Source of the DNA: Diphasiastrum complanatum | Lineage: Eukaryota > Streptophyta > Lycopodiopsida > Lycopodiales > Lycopodiaceae | Assembly: GCA_029204225.1 (NCBI GenBank) | Contig: CM055100.1 | Span: 15,057,623 to 15,121,622, forward strand | Length of the DNA stretch: 64,000 bases | Reading direction: 5' to 3' | Shown: in pieces, positions 23,985-36,541 of the stretch | How positions within the stretch are numbered: position 1 is the stretch's first letter | Layout: each line of letters opens with the position of its first letter | Position numbers and translations under genes: made by a program | Notes under the pieces: model-generated | The model's input: only the letters and a program-made list of their open reading frames with translations | Databases searched by the model: none | What the model was told of the DNA's origin: nothing

Positions 23985-25187
23985 GGCTACTGAAATTAGA
24001 TTCAATGTGAAGTATAGCTCTGAAATAAATGAAAGAGCAGTATGATAACACGAGTTCCTCAGGCGTCAAAGACAGCCATCGTCTGATCAGAAACTGAGGA
24101 CTCGTCGACATCCGTGTTCTAATCAGAGTGAGTAAACAAATGCGATCAAACAAAAATTAAAGTGCATTCAATCACAACAAGCATTCATCTACGTTGCTGT
24201 ACACAGATAATAGCAAGGTGCTGCTATATTACACTGAAGCACAATGCAAAATTATAACGAAAAATGACGGCGTAATTGAGAGGCTCAAATAATGTGTCTC
24301 ATGGACAGAGCGACTCGTAATCTGTGCTCGGATGATCTATTTATAGACTTCATCCATGTATTAATTACATTGAATGCTTGTCACGTAATTATGAAAGCCG
24401 TTGTACTTGGAAGTATATGGCTTTTGTGACAACTATACACAGTATATACGGTCAATAATTTAGCATCGTTGACGCGGATGAGGACGTCGCTGGAATGTTC
24501 TTTGTTTATTTTAGACGACCTTCAGAATTTTCTCTCTCTTCGCATTTTTTGCAAGAAGCCGAAGGTGCCCCTAAAAAGACGGTGATGTCTTTAAAACAGC
24601 TTAACGCATGAAAATAGATGACCCTCGAGAATTTTCTCTCTCTTCACATTCTTCGTAAAGAGGCGAAGGTGTGTTAAAAATAGTTAAGCTTTTGAACTAT
24701 GAAAGTGTCCCATTTTGGGAAAATGCAAAAAATCCGAAGCTGTTAAAAACATAGTGTATTTCTGTAGACTGTTAAAAAAGTAATGTATTTCTATAGACTT
24801 GTTCTAAATGCAAGTTTTTTGGAAGTCCTTGAAGATGGCCAAGTCTTCAATGACTTCAAGTTATTAGTCTTCACATATGAACTTTGAAACTATGACAGGA
24901 TTGGTAACCCTTTCCTGGAGATCAGCCCGAAGCCCGTTGTAGACATTCTTCAAATAAATTGGTTGTCTAAGTTTGTGATTCCTATAGGTATCAGATGAGC
25001 AGACGTAGAACCAAAGTTGGTTTCATCTGACCTTAGATCAATGATCAATAAACATGCAAGAAGATTCATGAAATAGAAATTAGTCATTCACCAAGGAGGA
25101 AACTATGGGCTTAATTTCCAACAAGAAGTCTATCTTAGACATTCATTATCAAGAGATCTTTGTGCATCTCATAGGCATTCATTCATA
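23985..25187 (-). repeat. LTR-like non-coding region, boundaries unresolved
   Basis: The minus strand carries a good TATAAATA (plus 24338-24345), as in the LTR at 58131. A unit of about 102 bp is tandemly repeated (starting 24513 and 24615, with GAATTTTCTCTCTCTTC.CATT), and a 29-bp unit is repeated near 24748-24805. Both ends fade into copia fragments. Confidence 0.45.
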
Positions 25188-25765
25188 ATGTCATCCGTGG
25201 GTGGATATTTGTTAGAATCTAGTGAAAAACTAAATTCCACAAACTATTCCATTTGAAAAGTGAGGATGGAATCACTTTTAATGATCCATGGCCTCTTTGA
25301 TATTGTTCTAGGAGTGGAGGAAGAGCCTCATGTTGCCCAAGAACAATTGAAATACAAGAAGAGGGCTAGATTAGCCTTGCATTGCTTAAAGTTGAATGTA
25401 AACAATGACCTCTTGAAGGAAGTAGCTTCTTGTGTCTCATCAAAAGAGGTCAAGATTCACTAAAGAACATTTATGAATCCAACAACACTTCAAGAGTGCT
25501 TATGCTAAGAAACTTGATCTTGGAAAGCATGAGAGGAAGTGGAGAAAATGGACAAGAATATGTACTAAGGATAAAGTCTTTAAACAAAGAATTGGGATCT
25601 ATAGGAGAAAAGATCCAAGATAATGAACTAGTACAAGTGATATTTAATGGATTAGGTGATGAGTTCTCTAATCTAGCTCAATCTTTTGCTATTCAAGACC
25701 AACTTCCATCAATAGATAAGTTGCATAATGTTTTTGTGGTTGAGGAGAGTAGGATTCTACACCCG
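25188..25765 (+). pseudogene. Ty1/copia gag fragment (D family)
   Basis: ATG at 25188 opens a gag whose codon 23, in NYSI-stop, is TGA at 25254-25256 where Trp is expected. This is exactly the same codon position as in the element at 40902. The frame continues through VEEEPHVAQEQLKYKKRARLALH, is shifted near 25450, and continues (25430-25768) to the UBN2 end. It is cut at 25765 by an LTR piece. Confidence 0.8.
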
Positions 25766-26425
25766 TAATTATTTGTACAGTCACATACTCTGCAGAAATA
25801 CACTTGTTTCCTGACAATCTGTAGAAATACAAAGAAATTGGTGACATTGTTACCCGATAGATTGGCCACATCTTCTTTGTTGGCCACCTTTTCTTATTCA
25901 GCCATCATTGATTGTTCTGCCATACTCGATTGGTCAGTCATCTTGGACTATCTGGGTAGATTCTCTTATTCGGTCTATCTCAAACAATCGCCTGCAATTT
26001 AACTGTCGTGGCATATCAACAAGTACACACGTCACTACCAGACAAAATCAAATATTATCCGACGACGACTGCCAACAATATGTAGTGCCTTAACCCATTT
26101 GTAAACAACAAATTAACCATTCTTTTAATTAGTTAGCCATGTGTATATAACCAACAACTTATCAATTATTCCGTTAGCTGAATTCACTATCTGCTGGAGG
26201 GTGCAAATGTCTTGTTCTTTCTCTCTATTACTATAGAGTATTGTCTCAAAAAGAACACCTCTCTATATGCATTCAGACTGTATTTTCTACACGACTAATC
26301 TGTCAATGTTCTAGCAATTTAAGTGGTGTATGTTAAACGTCTCTTAGTTTTATTGTCAGATAGATTCATGCTCGTAGCGTAGATTAAACTGTTCTCATGT
26401 GACTGATAGTACTGTTCAATCTGTG
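25766..26425 (+). repeat. LTR fragment related to 2455-2765
   Basis: Positions 25766-26005 match 2518-2760. It continues with TATATAA at 26144-26150 and a CTTGTTCTTTCTCTCT region, typical of the R/U5 half of a copia LTR. The 5' start is missing. Confidence 0.6.
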
Positions 26426-26607
26426 GTTCTAATGAACGTACCCAAATCACTTCCTCAAAGCTGGATATGATAAACAAGATAATTTGTGCATGGCTATGGA
26501 ATCAACTGTTTAGATCCAGTGACTTCGAAACTGTGATCAAGTAAGACAGTTGTCTGAATCTAATAGACGTAGTTGCATGTACTGAGAATTCCATGCTCGC
26601 TTCTATT
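26426..26607. other. no gene recognised
   Basis: Short spacer that may be retroelement leader; nothing coding. Confidence 0.4.
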
Positions 26608-26945
26608 TGTCATACAACAACACCCGCCGCGATTTGCGATGTGAATCGCAAGTTTAATTTTTTTTAATTCGTCGTGAACGTCGGAAAAACACATCGCTAT
26701 AAGGTCGTCGGATTCCGACATCCTTAAAACACGTCGCAATCCGACATACATAAGTTGTCGGAATCCGGAGCAACAGTTTCGGTGGATGAGGACGAACCCG
26801 ACGTGGACGTCGAATTGCGACGTCCGACGTGGACGTTAAATTGCAATGTCTGACGTTGCAATCCAACGTCCAAAGACATCGCTTGCAATTTGACATGGAT
26901 GTCGGAATGCGATGATAAAAATAGTCGTCGAATTTCAACGTCTGT
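26608..26945. repeat. CGTCGGA-rich repeats, possible CACTA subterminal region
   Basis: Variants of GTCGGATT, ACGTCGCAATCCGAC and GACGTGGACGTC in both orientations, closely like 1-330. A degenerate CATACAACAACA at about 26609 could be a decayed CACTACAA-type terminus. It abuts copia integrase sequence directly at 26946. Confidence 0.5.
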
Positions 26946-29260
26946 AAATCTAGAATGTTTGTGCTCTAGGAAAACAGAGCCGAGAATCTTTCTCAGGGCA
27001 GGTGACCAGAGCAAAGGCGCCACTTGAGCTGGTACACTTAGATCGGTGTGGACCAATGGCGATGACTCAATATCAGAATCAAGATATTTTGTCACGTTTA
27101 TTGATGATTATAGTCACATGACTATGATTTATTTTCTAAAATTGAAATCAGAAGTCTTTGCAAAGTTCAAGTGCTTTCAAGCCTACGCAGAAAGGCAGCT
27201 GCAGAGCAAATTGAAGGCACTATGATCTGACAATGTAGGGGAATATACTAGCAACGAGTTCAAAGAGCATTGTAAAAAGTAAGCCATTGCCAGACAGTAC
27301 ACCATTCATTATACCCCACAACATAATGGTGTGGCAGAAAGGAAAAACATGATGGATGCAGTCCGGTGCATGTTGATTCAATCAGGATTACCCAAGGAAT
27401 TCTGAAAAGTCACAGTAGCAACTTCAACTTACATGTAGAGTCGAACATTGACAACAGTTGTTAGGGACAAGACTCCATATTCACATGTCAGGATTTTTGG
27501 ATGTGATGCCTATATGCACACACCAGATCAAAAGAGAAAGAAATTGGACGAAAAGTCTTCCAAGGCCATCTTTGTTGGCTACCCGTCTGAGACAGCTGGA
27601 TATAAGCTATATGATCCATTGAGCAAGAAAATTCTTGTCAGTAGAGATGTCAAATTTGATGAAGAACAATTTTTGGGATCCAATCGAGAATCTGGTGCTG
27701 ATTTTCATCAGTACCCATATTTTGCCAGAACAGACACAAGTGAAGCTGAGGAGGTATTCACAAATCCTCCATCTCAACTAGTACTACCACCAGATGAGGG
27801 GCAGAGACAGAATGAACAAGTTCAAATACAAGCAAGAATTGCAGAAGCAACACTAGTTGAAGGGCGTTAAATGATAGCGACTTGACCAGTGAGGTCACGA
27901 ACACCTTCACTGAAGGTGATTGAGAATGCTGAGATAAGTGACGTATATACAAAATTTTGTGGAATCACCAAAGAGCCGGAAGCTTTTCAAGAAGAAGACC
28001 TAGTGAAAGTAAGCCATGCAAGAAGAACTGCAATCCATGGAAAGGAACAAAGCATGGGAATTGTCAATGTTACCTGTTGGAAGAAAAGCTATAAGCAACA
28101 AATGGGTATTCAAGAGGTAAACAAATGCAGCAGGTGCAGTGGTACGCTACAAAGCCAGATTAGTAGCAAGAGGTTTCTCACAAAAGGAAGAAATCGATTA
28201 TTTCAAAACCTTCTCTCCCACAGTGAAAATGGCCAGCATAAGAACACTCTTAGAATATGCTATAAGGTACAATTTGGAAATTCACCAGATTGATGTTAAA
28301 GCAGCGTTCTAATATGGGAACATTGATGACGAAATATGTATGACCCAACCAAAAGGTTTTGTGGATGTAGATCATCCAGAATTTGTATGCAGACTGACAA
28401 AATGCATTTATGGATTGAAGGACAGAGACATGAGCAGAGGGACTCTCCACCTAACACAAGAGAAAAATGCGCTGAAGATTCTAAAAGATTACAAGATGAC
28501 AGAGTGCAAAGAGAAATGCACTCCTATGGAAGCAGGAGCAAGATTGACCAAGGATGACTGTCCAAAAGATGATGCAGAGAAGGGTAGAATCGCGAGAGTG
28601 CCATACCGGAACCTTATTGGCAGCCTCATGTACCTGGCAGTTTGCACCAGACCTGACATTGTTGTGGCGGTATACTCACTTAGCCAATTTGCTGGAAATC
28701 CAGGTGAGAAACATTGAAGAATGGCCAAGAGAGACGCTCGGTACATTAAAAGTACAACAAGGTACGGGATAACCTACAACAATAATTCTGATTTTGAATC
28801 ACATGCATACAATGATGCCACTTGGGCTAGCAGCAAAGATGACAATAAGTCTGTCTTTGGTGGATGCTTTGTGCTTTGCGGATCAATAGTAAACTGCGTA
28901 TGCAAGAAGTAGACCTTGGTTGCTCAGTCCTCGTGTGAAGCAGAATATGTTCCCGCATCTAAAAATGCAAATGAGATAGTGTGGCTTCGAATGCTATTGA
29001 ACGAATTGAATGAACCAAAGGTTCAGCCCACTATAATGTATGTGGATAGCCAAAGTGCAATCCACCTCACCAAGGATCCTATTTTTCACTCCAAAACAAA
29101 GCACATTCCACTGAAGTATCACCACATCAAAGATCTGATTCAGAAAAAGGAGTTGATGATTCAATATGTTAAATCATCCGACATGATGGCAGATGTACTC
29201 ACAAAGCCTCTGAACAAGATCCAGTTTGAAAAACTGAGAATGTCAATGAGAATCAGATGA
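26946..29260 (+). pseudogene. Ty1/copia C pol: integrase, reverse transcriptase, RNase H
   Basis: In order: pre-integrase/core (LELVHLDRCGPM, FVTFIDDYS, SDNVGEY, NGVAERKN), the C-terminal integrase region (27448-27870, RIFGCDAY, VGYPSETAGYKLYDP), RT N-terminus (YKARLVARGFSQ, IHQIDVKAAF), then RNase H (NDATWAS, SCEAEYV) and ADVLTKPLNK to TGA at 29260. RT is internally deleted: the sequence jumps from IYGLK to RDMSRGTLHL near 28420, removing YVDD. Stops at 27403 (expected Trp), 28715 (expected Trp) and 28910 (expected Gln) fit C-to-T decay. Confidence 0.9.
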
Positions 29261-29275
29261 AGGTTTCCTCAGTTC

Positions 29276-29285
29276 AAGAGGGAGC
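29276..29285 (+). other. polypurine tract of copia C
   Basis: AAGAGGGAGC lies between the RNase H stop and the TGTTGG start of the LTR. Confidence 0.65.
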
Positions 29286-29398
29286 TGTTGGAAATTTGTG
29301 AACTTCGGAAACCTTCGGGATTTTTGCGAAGCCTTTGGAAGATTCTCTCGCTTCGGCATTTTTGTGAAGCCTTCGGGATTTTCGTGAAGCCCTTAGAA

Positions 29399-29495
<97 letters not shown>

Positions 29496-30040
29496 CCACA
29501 AAGCCATTTTGCATGATAGGCGTTTTTGGCACTTGTCGCACTTTTCGCATATTTCACACTTTTGCAAAATCAGGACCAGAGCGTGAATGTGTAACGAAAT
29601 GCAAGAAAGCAAAAGTGGACAAGGACAACTAACTAGAAAAAATCAGAGTTAGGATGTTCTTTTAATTACTAGAGATTAGATCAGCTGTCTCTCCATTTTC
29701 TATATATATAGGATTAAGGAGAGACAGAAGGCAGTCTAAGATGTTAGTACATTATACTAGCTGTTCGTAAGAGAGAGTAGCTCTCTTGCGGTATCGCATT
29801 GTTTGAGATCCAAACAACGCACAATGTTTGTTATAATCTATGATTCAGATGATACTAATGTAAGAGTGTATTAGACGAAGTAATCTGCGATTGTTTTATG
29901 TCTGATTGATTCATTTTCTCTTTCGTCCATTATTCATGCAGTAAATCTGTAATTGTAGTCTGCCATATGTTGTAGTAATATAAACTGGATAGTTCTTGTT
30001 TCTACCTTTGAGCTTCCGCGAATTTTTCTATCAGTTTCTT
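29286..30040 (+). repeat. 3' LTR of copia C with (CT)n tract
   Basis: Begins TGTTGGAAATTTGTG. A pure CT run fills 29402-29492. The TATA box TATATATATAGG is at about 29698-29712, with a transcription-start-like region after it. The right end is not fixed because no second copy is in the window; it is estimated near TTTTTCTATCAG at about 30030. Confidence 0.6.
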
Positions 30041-30899
30041 GCTCCAAAATAGCTCAAATCCAAAAATTGGGGAAGCAGCTAAATTTTTTGCCTAGTTCCT
30101 TCACAAACATTTGCAGAAGCTGTAGAGGATCTAGCACTTCAATCAGATGAAACTACACAAAAAACCAAATCCTCCCAAAAGGAGGACCAAAATCAGAATA
30201 AAATAAGCATACATGTACAATCTGAAAAAAAAAATAGCGTTCCATTTCAAAAAGAGTTCCAAATGAACAAGTGAAACACATTAAATAGATGCCATTTTCA
30301 CCTAGATGACGCATGGACTAAATGGAAAACATCAATAGCTACTTACCCAATCCGGCCAAAGTCACAAACAATTTCATCATGTCAAAACAATAGCAAGTAC
30401 GGAATCTTTTGAGTGCTTAGTTCCTGAAACACTACACACCAGCATACTACAACTTTGGTTCTAAAACTTTTAGCACGATTCACTACAATGCACCATTGAC
30501 CCATACTCTACGACAATCCATTCACTAGCTAGGTAATTGCAAGTACTGAACTCAAGCAAACAACATCCTTATTGCCAGCGAGTGATTCGGAAATAGAAAC
30601 TAGAAAAAACAAAAAACACCGACCGAGATGAAGTAAAACCATACCTTAGTGTGAGCATGAGTGACCAAAAATCATTGAAGTACTAGTCATGAATGCCGCT
30701 TTTAAAACTCCAGGTCGGGTTTTGTTTGCCACTTGCTTTACACTCACAAATTGTTGGATTGTCCACGAAATTAATGAATTAGCCTTGGAAAACCCTCCTA
30801 CTGGTTATTGTGAAGAGCTCACGGGTTGTTGTAGACTGAGAGATATATTTCCAGACCATAGAGGGTTGTAATCAGACTGTGAAAGCTGTGATAGGTCTG
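30041..30899. other. no gene recognised
   Basis: AT-rich, A-rich on the plus strand. There are short open frames only, with no family signature and no RNA gene. Confidence 0.5.
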
Positions 30900-31480
30900 T
30901 GGCAGAGATCAAAGATCGCACTCAGTTATGACAACTGCAAAAATACTAGCAGAGGCATAGAAAGAGGGATGAGGGCTGACTGGCCGCAGACAGGTTGAGG
31001 GCCTGTTTTTCCTTCTGTAACCAGCGAGGGCAGAGCTGTGGACAGGTTGTTAGAGGGCCAACATAGTCTGTAGGCAGATTGTAGGGCCACATAGGAGACA
31101 GACAGACCACAGACACAGATGAATATGAGAAAAAATTGTTGTAGATGGTTGCTGATAGGGTCTTCTGGCCACAAACAAGTCGAGCAGGTCGGTTCTCCGC
31201 ATGTAGCGCGCAGCAGACAGGTAAAACAGCAGACCGCAGGCTTTCCATAGGTAAAAAAAACAAGTTGCTCAGGCCCTAAGAGAGCAAAACAGGTCGCCGC
31301 AGGCCGCGGTAGGGTATGTTGCAGACAGGCAGGCCGCAAAAAATTAGCTCGCCGCAGATATGCCTCAGGCAGGTAGGCAGGCCGTAGTAGGTCCAAGAAT
31401 TGGATTTTTCTGTTGTAGACAGTGATGGAAGGTCGCAATTTTGACAGGTAGAAAACAGGTCCGTTGCTTTTCAAGTAACC
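30900..31480. repeat. degenerate GCAGGCCG/CAGACAGG minisatellite-like stretch
   Basis: Short motifs such as GCAGACAGG, GGCCGCAG and AGGCAGGC recur irregularly. The stretch is more GC-rich than its surroundings. Frames on the minus strand are by-products of the repeats. Confidence 0.4.
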
Positions 31481-32484
31481 CTTAGAATTTGAAGTGAACC
31501 AAGGGCACCATCACACACATTCACATACAACTAGGTACTAACAAATTCAAACACTTGACATCAATCACCGAGATATAACGACTTGCAAGCATGCACTCGT
31601 CTGAACATTGCCCACCACATTGATACCAAATCCTATCTTCAACTGATCAAACCAGATGACAATAAGCTCGGATTATTAATCATTAAACATAAGACTTTCT
31701 AAACAACCAGGTTGGTTGCACATCAAATACAAACACAAACGAATTTAAACCACTACGATTGAAGTCATAGACCACCAATGCCTCCGATCCAAGGAACTCT
31801 TCCTCAATTATTAACCAACCGTTCACTCAATCAACTACAATCAACCAACAAAACACAACTTCCCATCCATTCCAATTCGAGTTCATCACCATAATTGGTT
31901 ACAATCAATGAACACTCACTTGTTCATGCTCTTAACAATCACTCAAACACATTCCAAGAAGTTCATCCCTCAATCACACAACAACCCTACCATCTCAAAG
32001 CATGACGAGTCACCACCCCAAACATTCATCAAACGAAATGACAAACCTCCTCTCACATCTTTCAATTCTAACACATCCATAACCTTCCTCTCAACCAACA
32101 AAACACAATACTCCTTACAAGAGCCGCTTTTGACCAACAAACAACTAACTATCGCAATGCTCACCTTCAAGCATCCACCACACACAAGAGGAGCAATGCA
32201 ACATCCAAGCAAGCACTAACACCAAACAATAGTAACAATCAACTTCCACTTCCCAACATCCCACAAGTAAACCCCAAACAACCATCACTCCACATTGGAG
32301 CTCTCCATTCCTCCTTACTATATAGCAACTACCATCCAATATTAGTAACGAACATTCATGCATTCAACCTAATAACTAACATTACTTTCAACCCACTAAC
32401 AACAACAACACAACCCAATTACAATTCAAGACACTAACTCTCCAAACTACTCTCAACTCCCAAAATCATCAACTCCTAAAATTA
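31481..32484. other. G-poor, C/A-rich strand-asymmetric stretch
   Basis: About 1 kb in which the plus strand is strikingly poor in G (for example 32361-32480). The frames 31908-32219 (plus) and 31970-32212 (minus) reflect the composition and match no family I know. It ends where a gypsy LTR begins. Confidence 0.5.
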
Positions 32485-33531
32485 CCAACACACAAAAGTA
32501 CTAACATTTGAAATACAAGGAGTTGGATCCTTCTTATAGGAAAATCCAATGCATCCCCTTCACAATGCCATCTTGCCATTCTTTATGCCCTTCAAGCCCT
32601 CTTTGCCATTTGTCCCCAACCCATTTGATAGTACACCTAGTGGCCTCCATAAGAGAGTGGGGGAGTGGTGCATTCAAGGCTCTCTTCCAAAACTAGCCAA
32701 GATGCCATTTTTGTCAAAGGCTAGGGAGGCCATTCAAGTTTCCCCTTTTGTACACCCTAGAAGCCCAAAATGCCAATGGCTAGTGGGTGTACCTCCCAAT
32801 TTTTTATAGCCTCCAAGGTGTTTTGGCATTTATTATCCAGATTTTGGGTGAGGCCTTTTTTCTTTGAGTACCTGTGTTTTCGGCCTTTGTTTTTCTTTGG
32901 GTACCTGTGTTTTCGGCCTTCCTTTTTTTTTTCAAGGGCCGTGCGCCTACTGCTCATTTGTCTGGGTTTTTGGTCTGTTGGGTAACCACTTGGCCCACAC
33001 ATTTTGTTAATTGCCCGTTAATTGCCCAAACTTTGCCGTTAGGGTTTTTGTGACTCCGTGACACTGAATTTATATTTCCCGGTCCCGTTTTTACTCGAAA
33101 CTTTTCTTTCTCGATTTTTTCTTCTATGGTTGACTTTTGCGGCATTCATGACTAGGGCGCCCATGACAACTTGGTTTCCCTGAAAAATACAGTGAGTGAT
33201 CATATATTAGTAAAAATGGACTCAGTACATGATGGTGAGATTTTAGCACGGTCATACCGGCTATTGTTTTTACAACTGACCATTTTTTGAAAAGCTATAA
33301 AATATTTATCGGCCATTTCTAAGGCCGCAAAATTTGCTTTAGCCTCATTTAGGACAGGCTGAGACCCAATTCTAGGTGCACTTTAGGGGCGAGCTGGGAC
33401 CCAATTCTAAGACAAATTTGTGCCGATTTTTCTCTAATAACCGGGCGTTACATGATGATGTTTTCAATTATTGCGAACTTAAACTTCAATATTAGCCTGA
33501 TTTTCTGTGCGAAAATATCAGCTAACATTGG
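32485..33531 (+). repeat. Ty3/gypsy LTR, plus orientation
   Basis: It matches the reverse complement of 61992-63105 over nearly its whole length. It ends GCTAACA directly before a gypsy primer site at 33532. A TATA-like TTTTTATAGCC is at about 32798. An 86-codon open frame (32549-32809) is conserved in the other copy. Confidence 0.8.
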
Positions 33532-34240
33532 CGACTACCACTGGATAGTATGGTCCCCATACGGCGGCGGATCCAGAGTCTCTGGTTTCGCAGACCAACT
33601 CCCGGTGGTGGATCAAGTTTAGTGGGCTCAACACCCTTGCTAGGTGATGCTAACTACAATGAGTTGGTGGGATGGCTTCAATAGCTTCCTATCCAAAGGC
33701 CATCGATTTAGCCCTTAGGATCTATCTACAACCGGATTGGATTTGACCGCAACATCTTTGAACAATTTGGTGTCTTCATACCTGCAAAAACCCACCTGTG
33801 ACCTTAATGGCAAATGTTTCCAATTCCATCAGATGTAAGGCAATGCCCACTTTCGGACCCATGCATGGAGGGATATGCAAATGCAAATCTCAGGATTGGA
33901 GATGCGATGATATGGATGCAAGTCATCAGTATTGTGTCTAACATCGTGTCATTGATGTGTGTGTGAATGCATACGCATTGAGGCTTTAGTGCCCCAACTC
34001 TAAAACCGGTCCAGACTGGTGATTACCAATTCTTTTTTCGTTTAGACATTCAACTTATACTCTCTAAAAACTAACTCAACAGAGAATAACCATCTAGTCT
34101 CTTCTCTGTACTGACTCTTCTCTCAAGCCCTATATTCTGACAGTAGTCCATGTAGGACAACTTACTGTCCTAAGATCCAATACACAAGATGGTAGGAAGT
34201 ACTGATTTTCCGCTAGTCTATGAAATCAATTAGGAAAATC
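33532..34240 (+). other. gypsy primer binding site and leader
   Basis: TTGGCGACTACCACTGG at 33532-33548 is a typical plant gypsy primer binding site directly after the LTR. The next 700 bp look like untranslated leader; no gag frame was found. Confidence 0.65.
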
Positions 34241-34657
34241 GTCCTCACCTCTTATGGATGTGCGAGATGTCACTTGTCCTCACAAATTGGTTCGAGATCT
34301 GATAGAGACGTTTGAAGTCTTTTTTTTTTTCTCTTACTTTTCTCTCAGTCTTTCTTTCTCTCTCTCTTTTTCTGTTTTTTATATATATATATATTTTTCT
34401 TCTGTGCCTTACACATTGGGCAATGGAGTCACTCCCCACCCCACTTTACTGTTTCTGTTTCCACTTTTTCCTCTCTCAACCCCCCCTCAACCATGTATCT
34501 ATACAGTCATTTATGCCCATAGAAGTTAGCAAATGTCCAAATGCAGCTCAGAGTTTATATAGAGATGCAATAAAGGTGTATGCATAGGAAACTGAGACTT
34601 GCAACAGATGCTCACCATACCGTGCCTAGTGTATGATGCATAATAGTGAGGTGGTGG
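34241..34657. repeat. pyrimidine-rich tract with (TA)n
   Basis: T/C-rich run at about 34318-34380 followed by TATATATATATAT. The overlapping frames are low-complexity only. Confidence 0.6.
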
Positions 34658-35643
34658 TTACAATGCATTCCTGCACATTTCTATTCGTTGGTTCTTTAAC
34701 TCCCCAGTGTAATTGGGGTCCACTTCTGCCACATCCACAAGGGCTGGATTGGCACCTTCCAGAAACTTGAAATAAAACATCTCGTTTAGGGTTTTGCATT
34801 CCCTGGAAGTTCTGTTACACATCCGTAGATACAGCGCTAGGTCCGCTCCTGACTCCATGGACTCATTGGGATTGTACCACCATTTGGTAAGGTGAATCCT
34901 GGTGGGTTTCATCTTAGTGCCCCAAGGTTGTAGTAACCAATTCTGTAGGCAATAGGCATAGTGGCTGGCCAATCTAATGATATCATCTTTCTGGTGCACG
35001 ACAACAATTATGAACCTACATAAGCTCTCGCATGAATCTTTGTAGTTTTCAAAACTACTTGGGATGAGCGGCCATGTGAATATGAGGGCGAAACTCGTGA
35101 ATGGTCGTAGCTCAAAAACCTGGACATCTAGCGGAAACTCCATGGGCGGTAGATATAAATTGTAAGCATCAAAGTTTTTGTAGAACAGACTGTCTGACAA
35201 AATTTTCTTGTGGTGCACAGGGTAAGCGAGTAAAGGGTTGCGGGAACTCTGAGGCCTGATTAGTCCTCTTGCAGTTTCTTTTCTCTGATACTCATGTAAC
35301 CGCCTAGCTAGCATGGCTACGGTAGTTTCGATTGCAGCTAGTTCCACCTTGGTGTTGGCTAGGATCTTTTCCTGTCCTTTATACCCCTCCCTATGGCTTA
35401 TCTGTCGTCTTTCACTAGCCTCCTTGAGGTCATTGTACTTCTGCTTCCAGATATCCCCCTCCTTATTGGCGCTATCCAGCTCGTTAGTGGATTCGTAGGT
35501 TCTTTTGTTTCTTCAATTCTTCTTTTAGACGTTGGATCTCTATGTCAGTCCTCTATCCTTCCTTCAGTAAGAATCTCATCAGTCTTCTATGGCGTTGGTC
35601 GGGCTGATTACTGCTCTGTGGGTCTTCCATACTCTTTTCAGCA
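34658..35643 (-). pseudogene. unrecognised minus-strand ORF with coiled coil, possibly gag-like
   Basis: A 229-codon frame (35347-34658) follows, by frameshift, a Lys/Glu-rich helical stretch (about 35640-35350, e.g. RLKEELKKQKN and a second frame with LDSANKEGDIWKQKYNDLKEA). The C-terminal part has Trp/Tyr-rich helices and ends MCRNAL. No zinc knuckle, protease or RT is visible. It lies just downstream of a plus-oriented gypsy leader but on the opposite strand. Antisense extra ORFs occur in some plant gypsy lineages; linking this ORF to them is speculation. Confidence 0.35.
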
Positions 35644-36541
35644 GTGAATTCCATCACCTATGTTTTAGCATTTATGTATATGGATATACAATGTGTTGAA
35701 TGTACAAAAAATCTTTTAAACTTTACACCCCTGTCCCCCTCCGTATATCTGTTAGGTTCATGCTAGGACAGAGTTTTTACTGTGTACTTAGGCCGTGTGC
35801 ATTAACCCATGGGTTGTGCTACTATGGTGTGACCTAAAACAAGTTCTAGATAGTTCATGGCTCATTAACTGATGTAATTGGGCTAGGAGTTGGGGATTCT
35901 CTCGACCTACCTAGTTTATCAAACTTTTGATCCACCGAACTCCATACCATGCTTGGGCTTTTAGGATTGTCCATAGCTCCGCAGCAATGGTTATGGGCGA
36001 AATGATTACCCTACCTGGCCATTAGAGGAGTTCTCAGTATCAAAAAGACCCTTTAAGGAATGCCATGTAGGATATACAAAAATATCAAAATAAAAAAAAC
36101 AATATTGTTTATTTGCTTGCCCACACCACTCCCAAGGCCTCCCCAACTCCCAATGATCTAACCACATTGTCTATAGTCACAGTAAAGGACTATTAACAGT
36201 TTGCAGTATAACTTGACTAAATTAAAAAATATTCCCTCCATTGGCTACGAAAAGGGCAATATTTTCATTGGATCTAGAATATGACCCCATCTCCAAATTC
36301 GAATAAAGAAAAATTGCAAAATGTTTACATATGCATTCCTTCCACGAGAATGGAAATATGAGCGCCAACTACCTATTGGAATGAAAAAATGAGCGGCATT
36401 TCCAAATTTGAATCAAGCATACAAGCATGGAGATTGGATTGATCGTACATAGTATATAATATAATCAAAGATGAGTATTTTGTTTTGCTTCATAGAATCT
36501 GGTCATAGTAGTTTGATGCAACTGATTACTCTATTATTTTT
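35644..36541. other. no gene recognised
   Basis: Non-coding DNA with no repeat unit, RNA gene or TE signature that I can support. Confidence 0.5.

Noticed and set aside
35570-35600. Hammerhead ribozyme (retrozyme) core: CTGATGAG on the minus strand
   Set aside because: No matching GAAAC arm or helix pairing was found here or at other CTGATGA sites.
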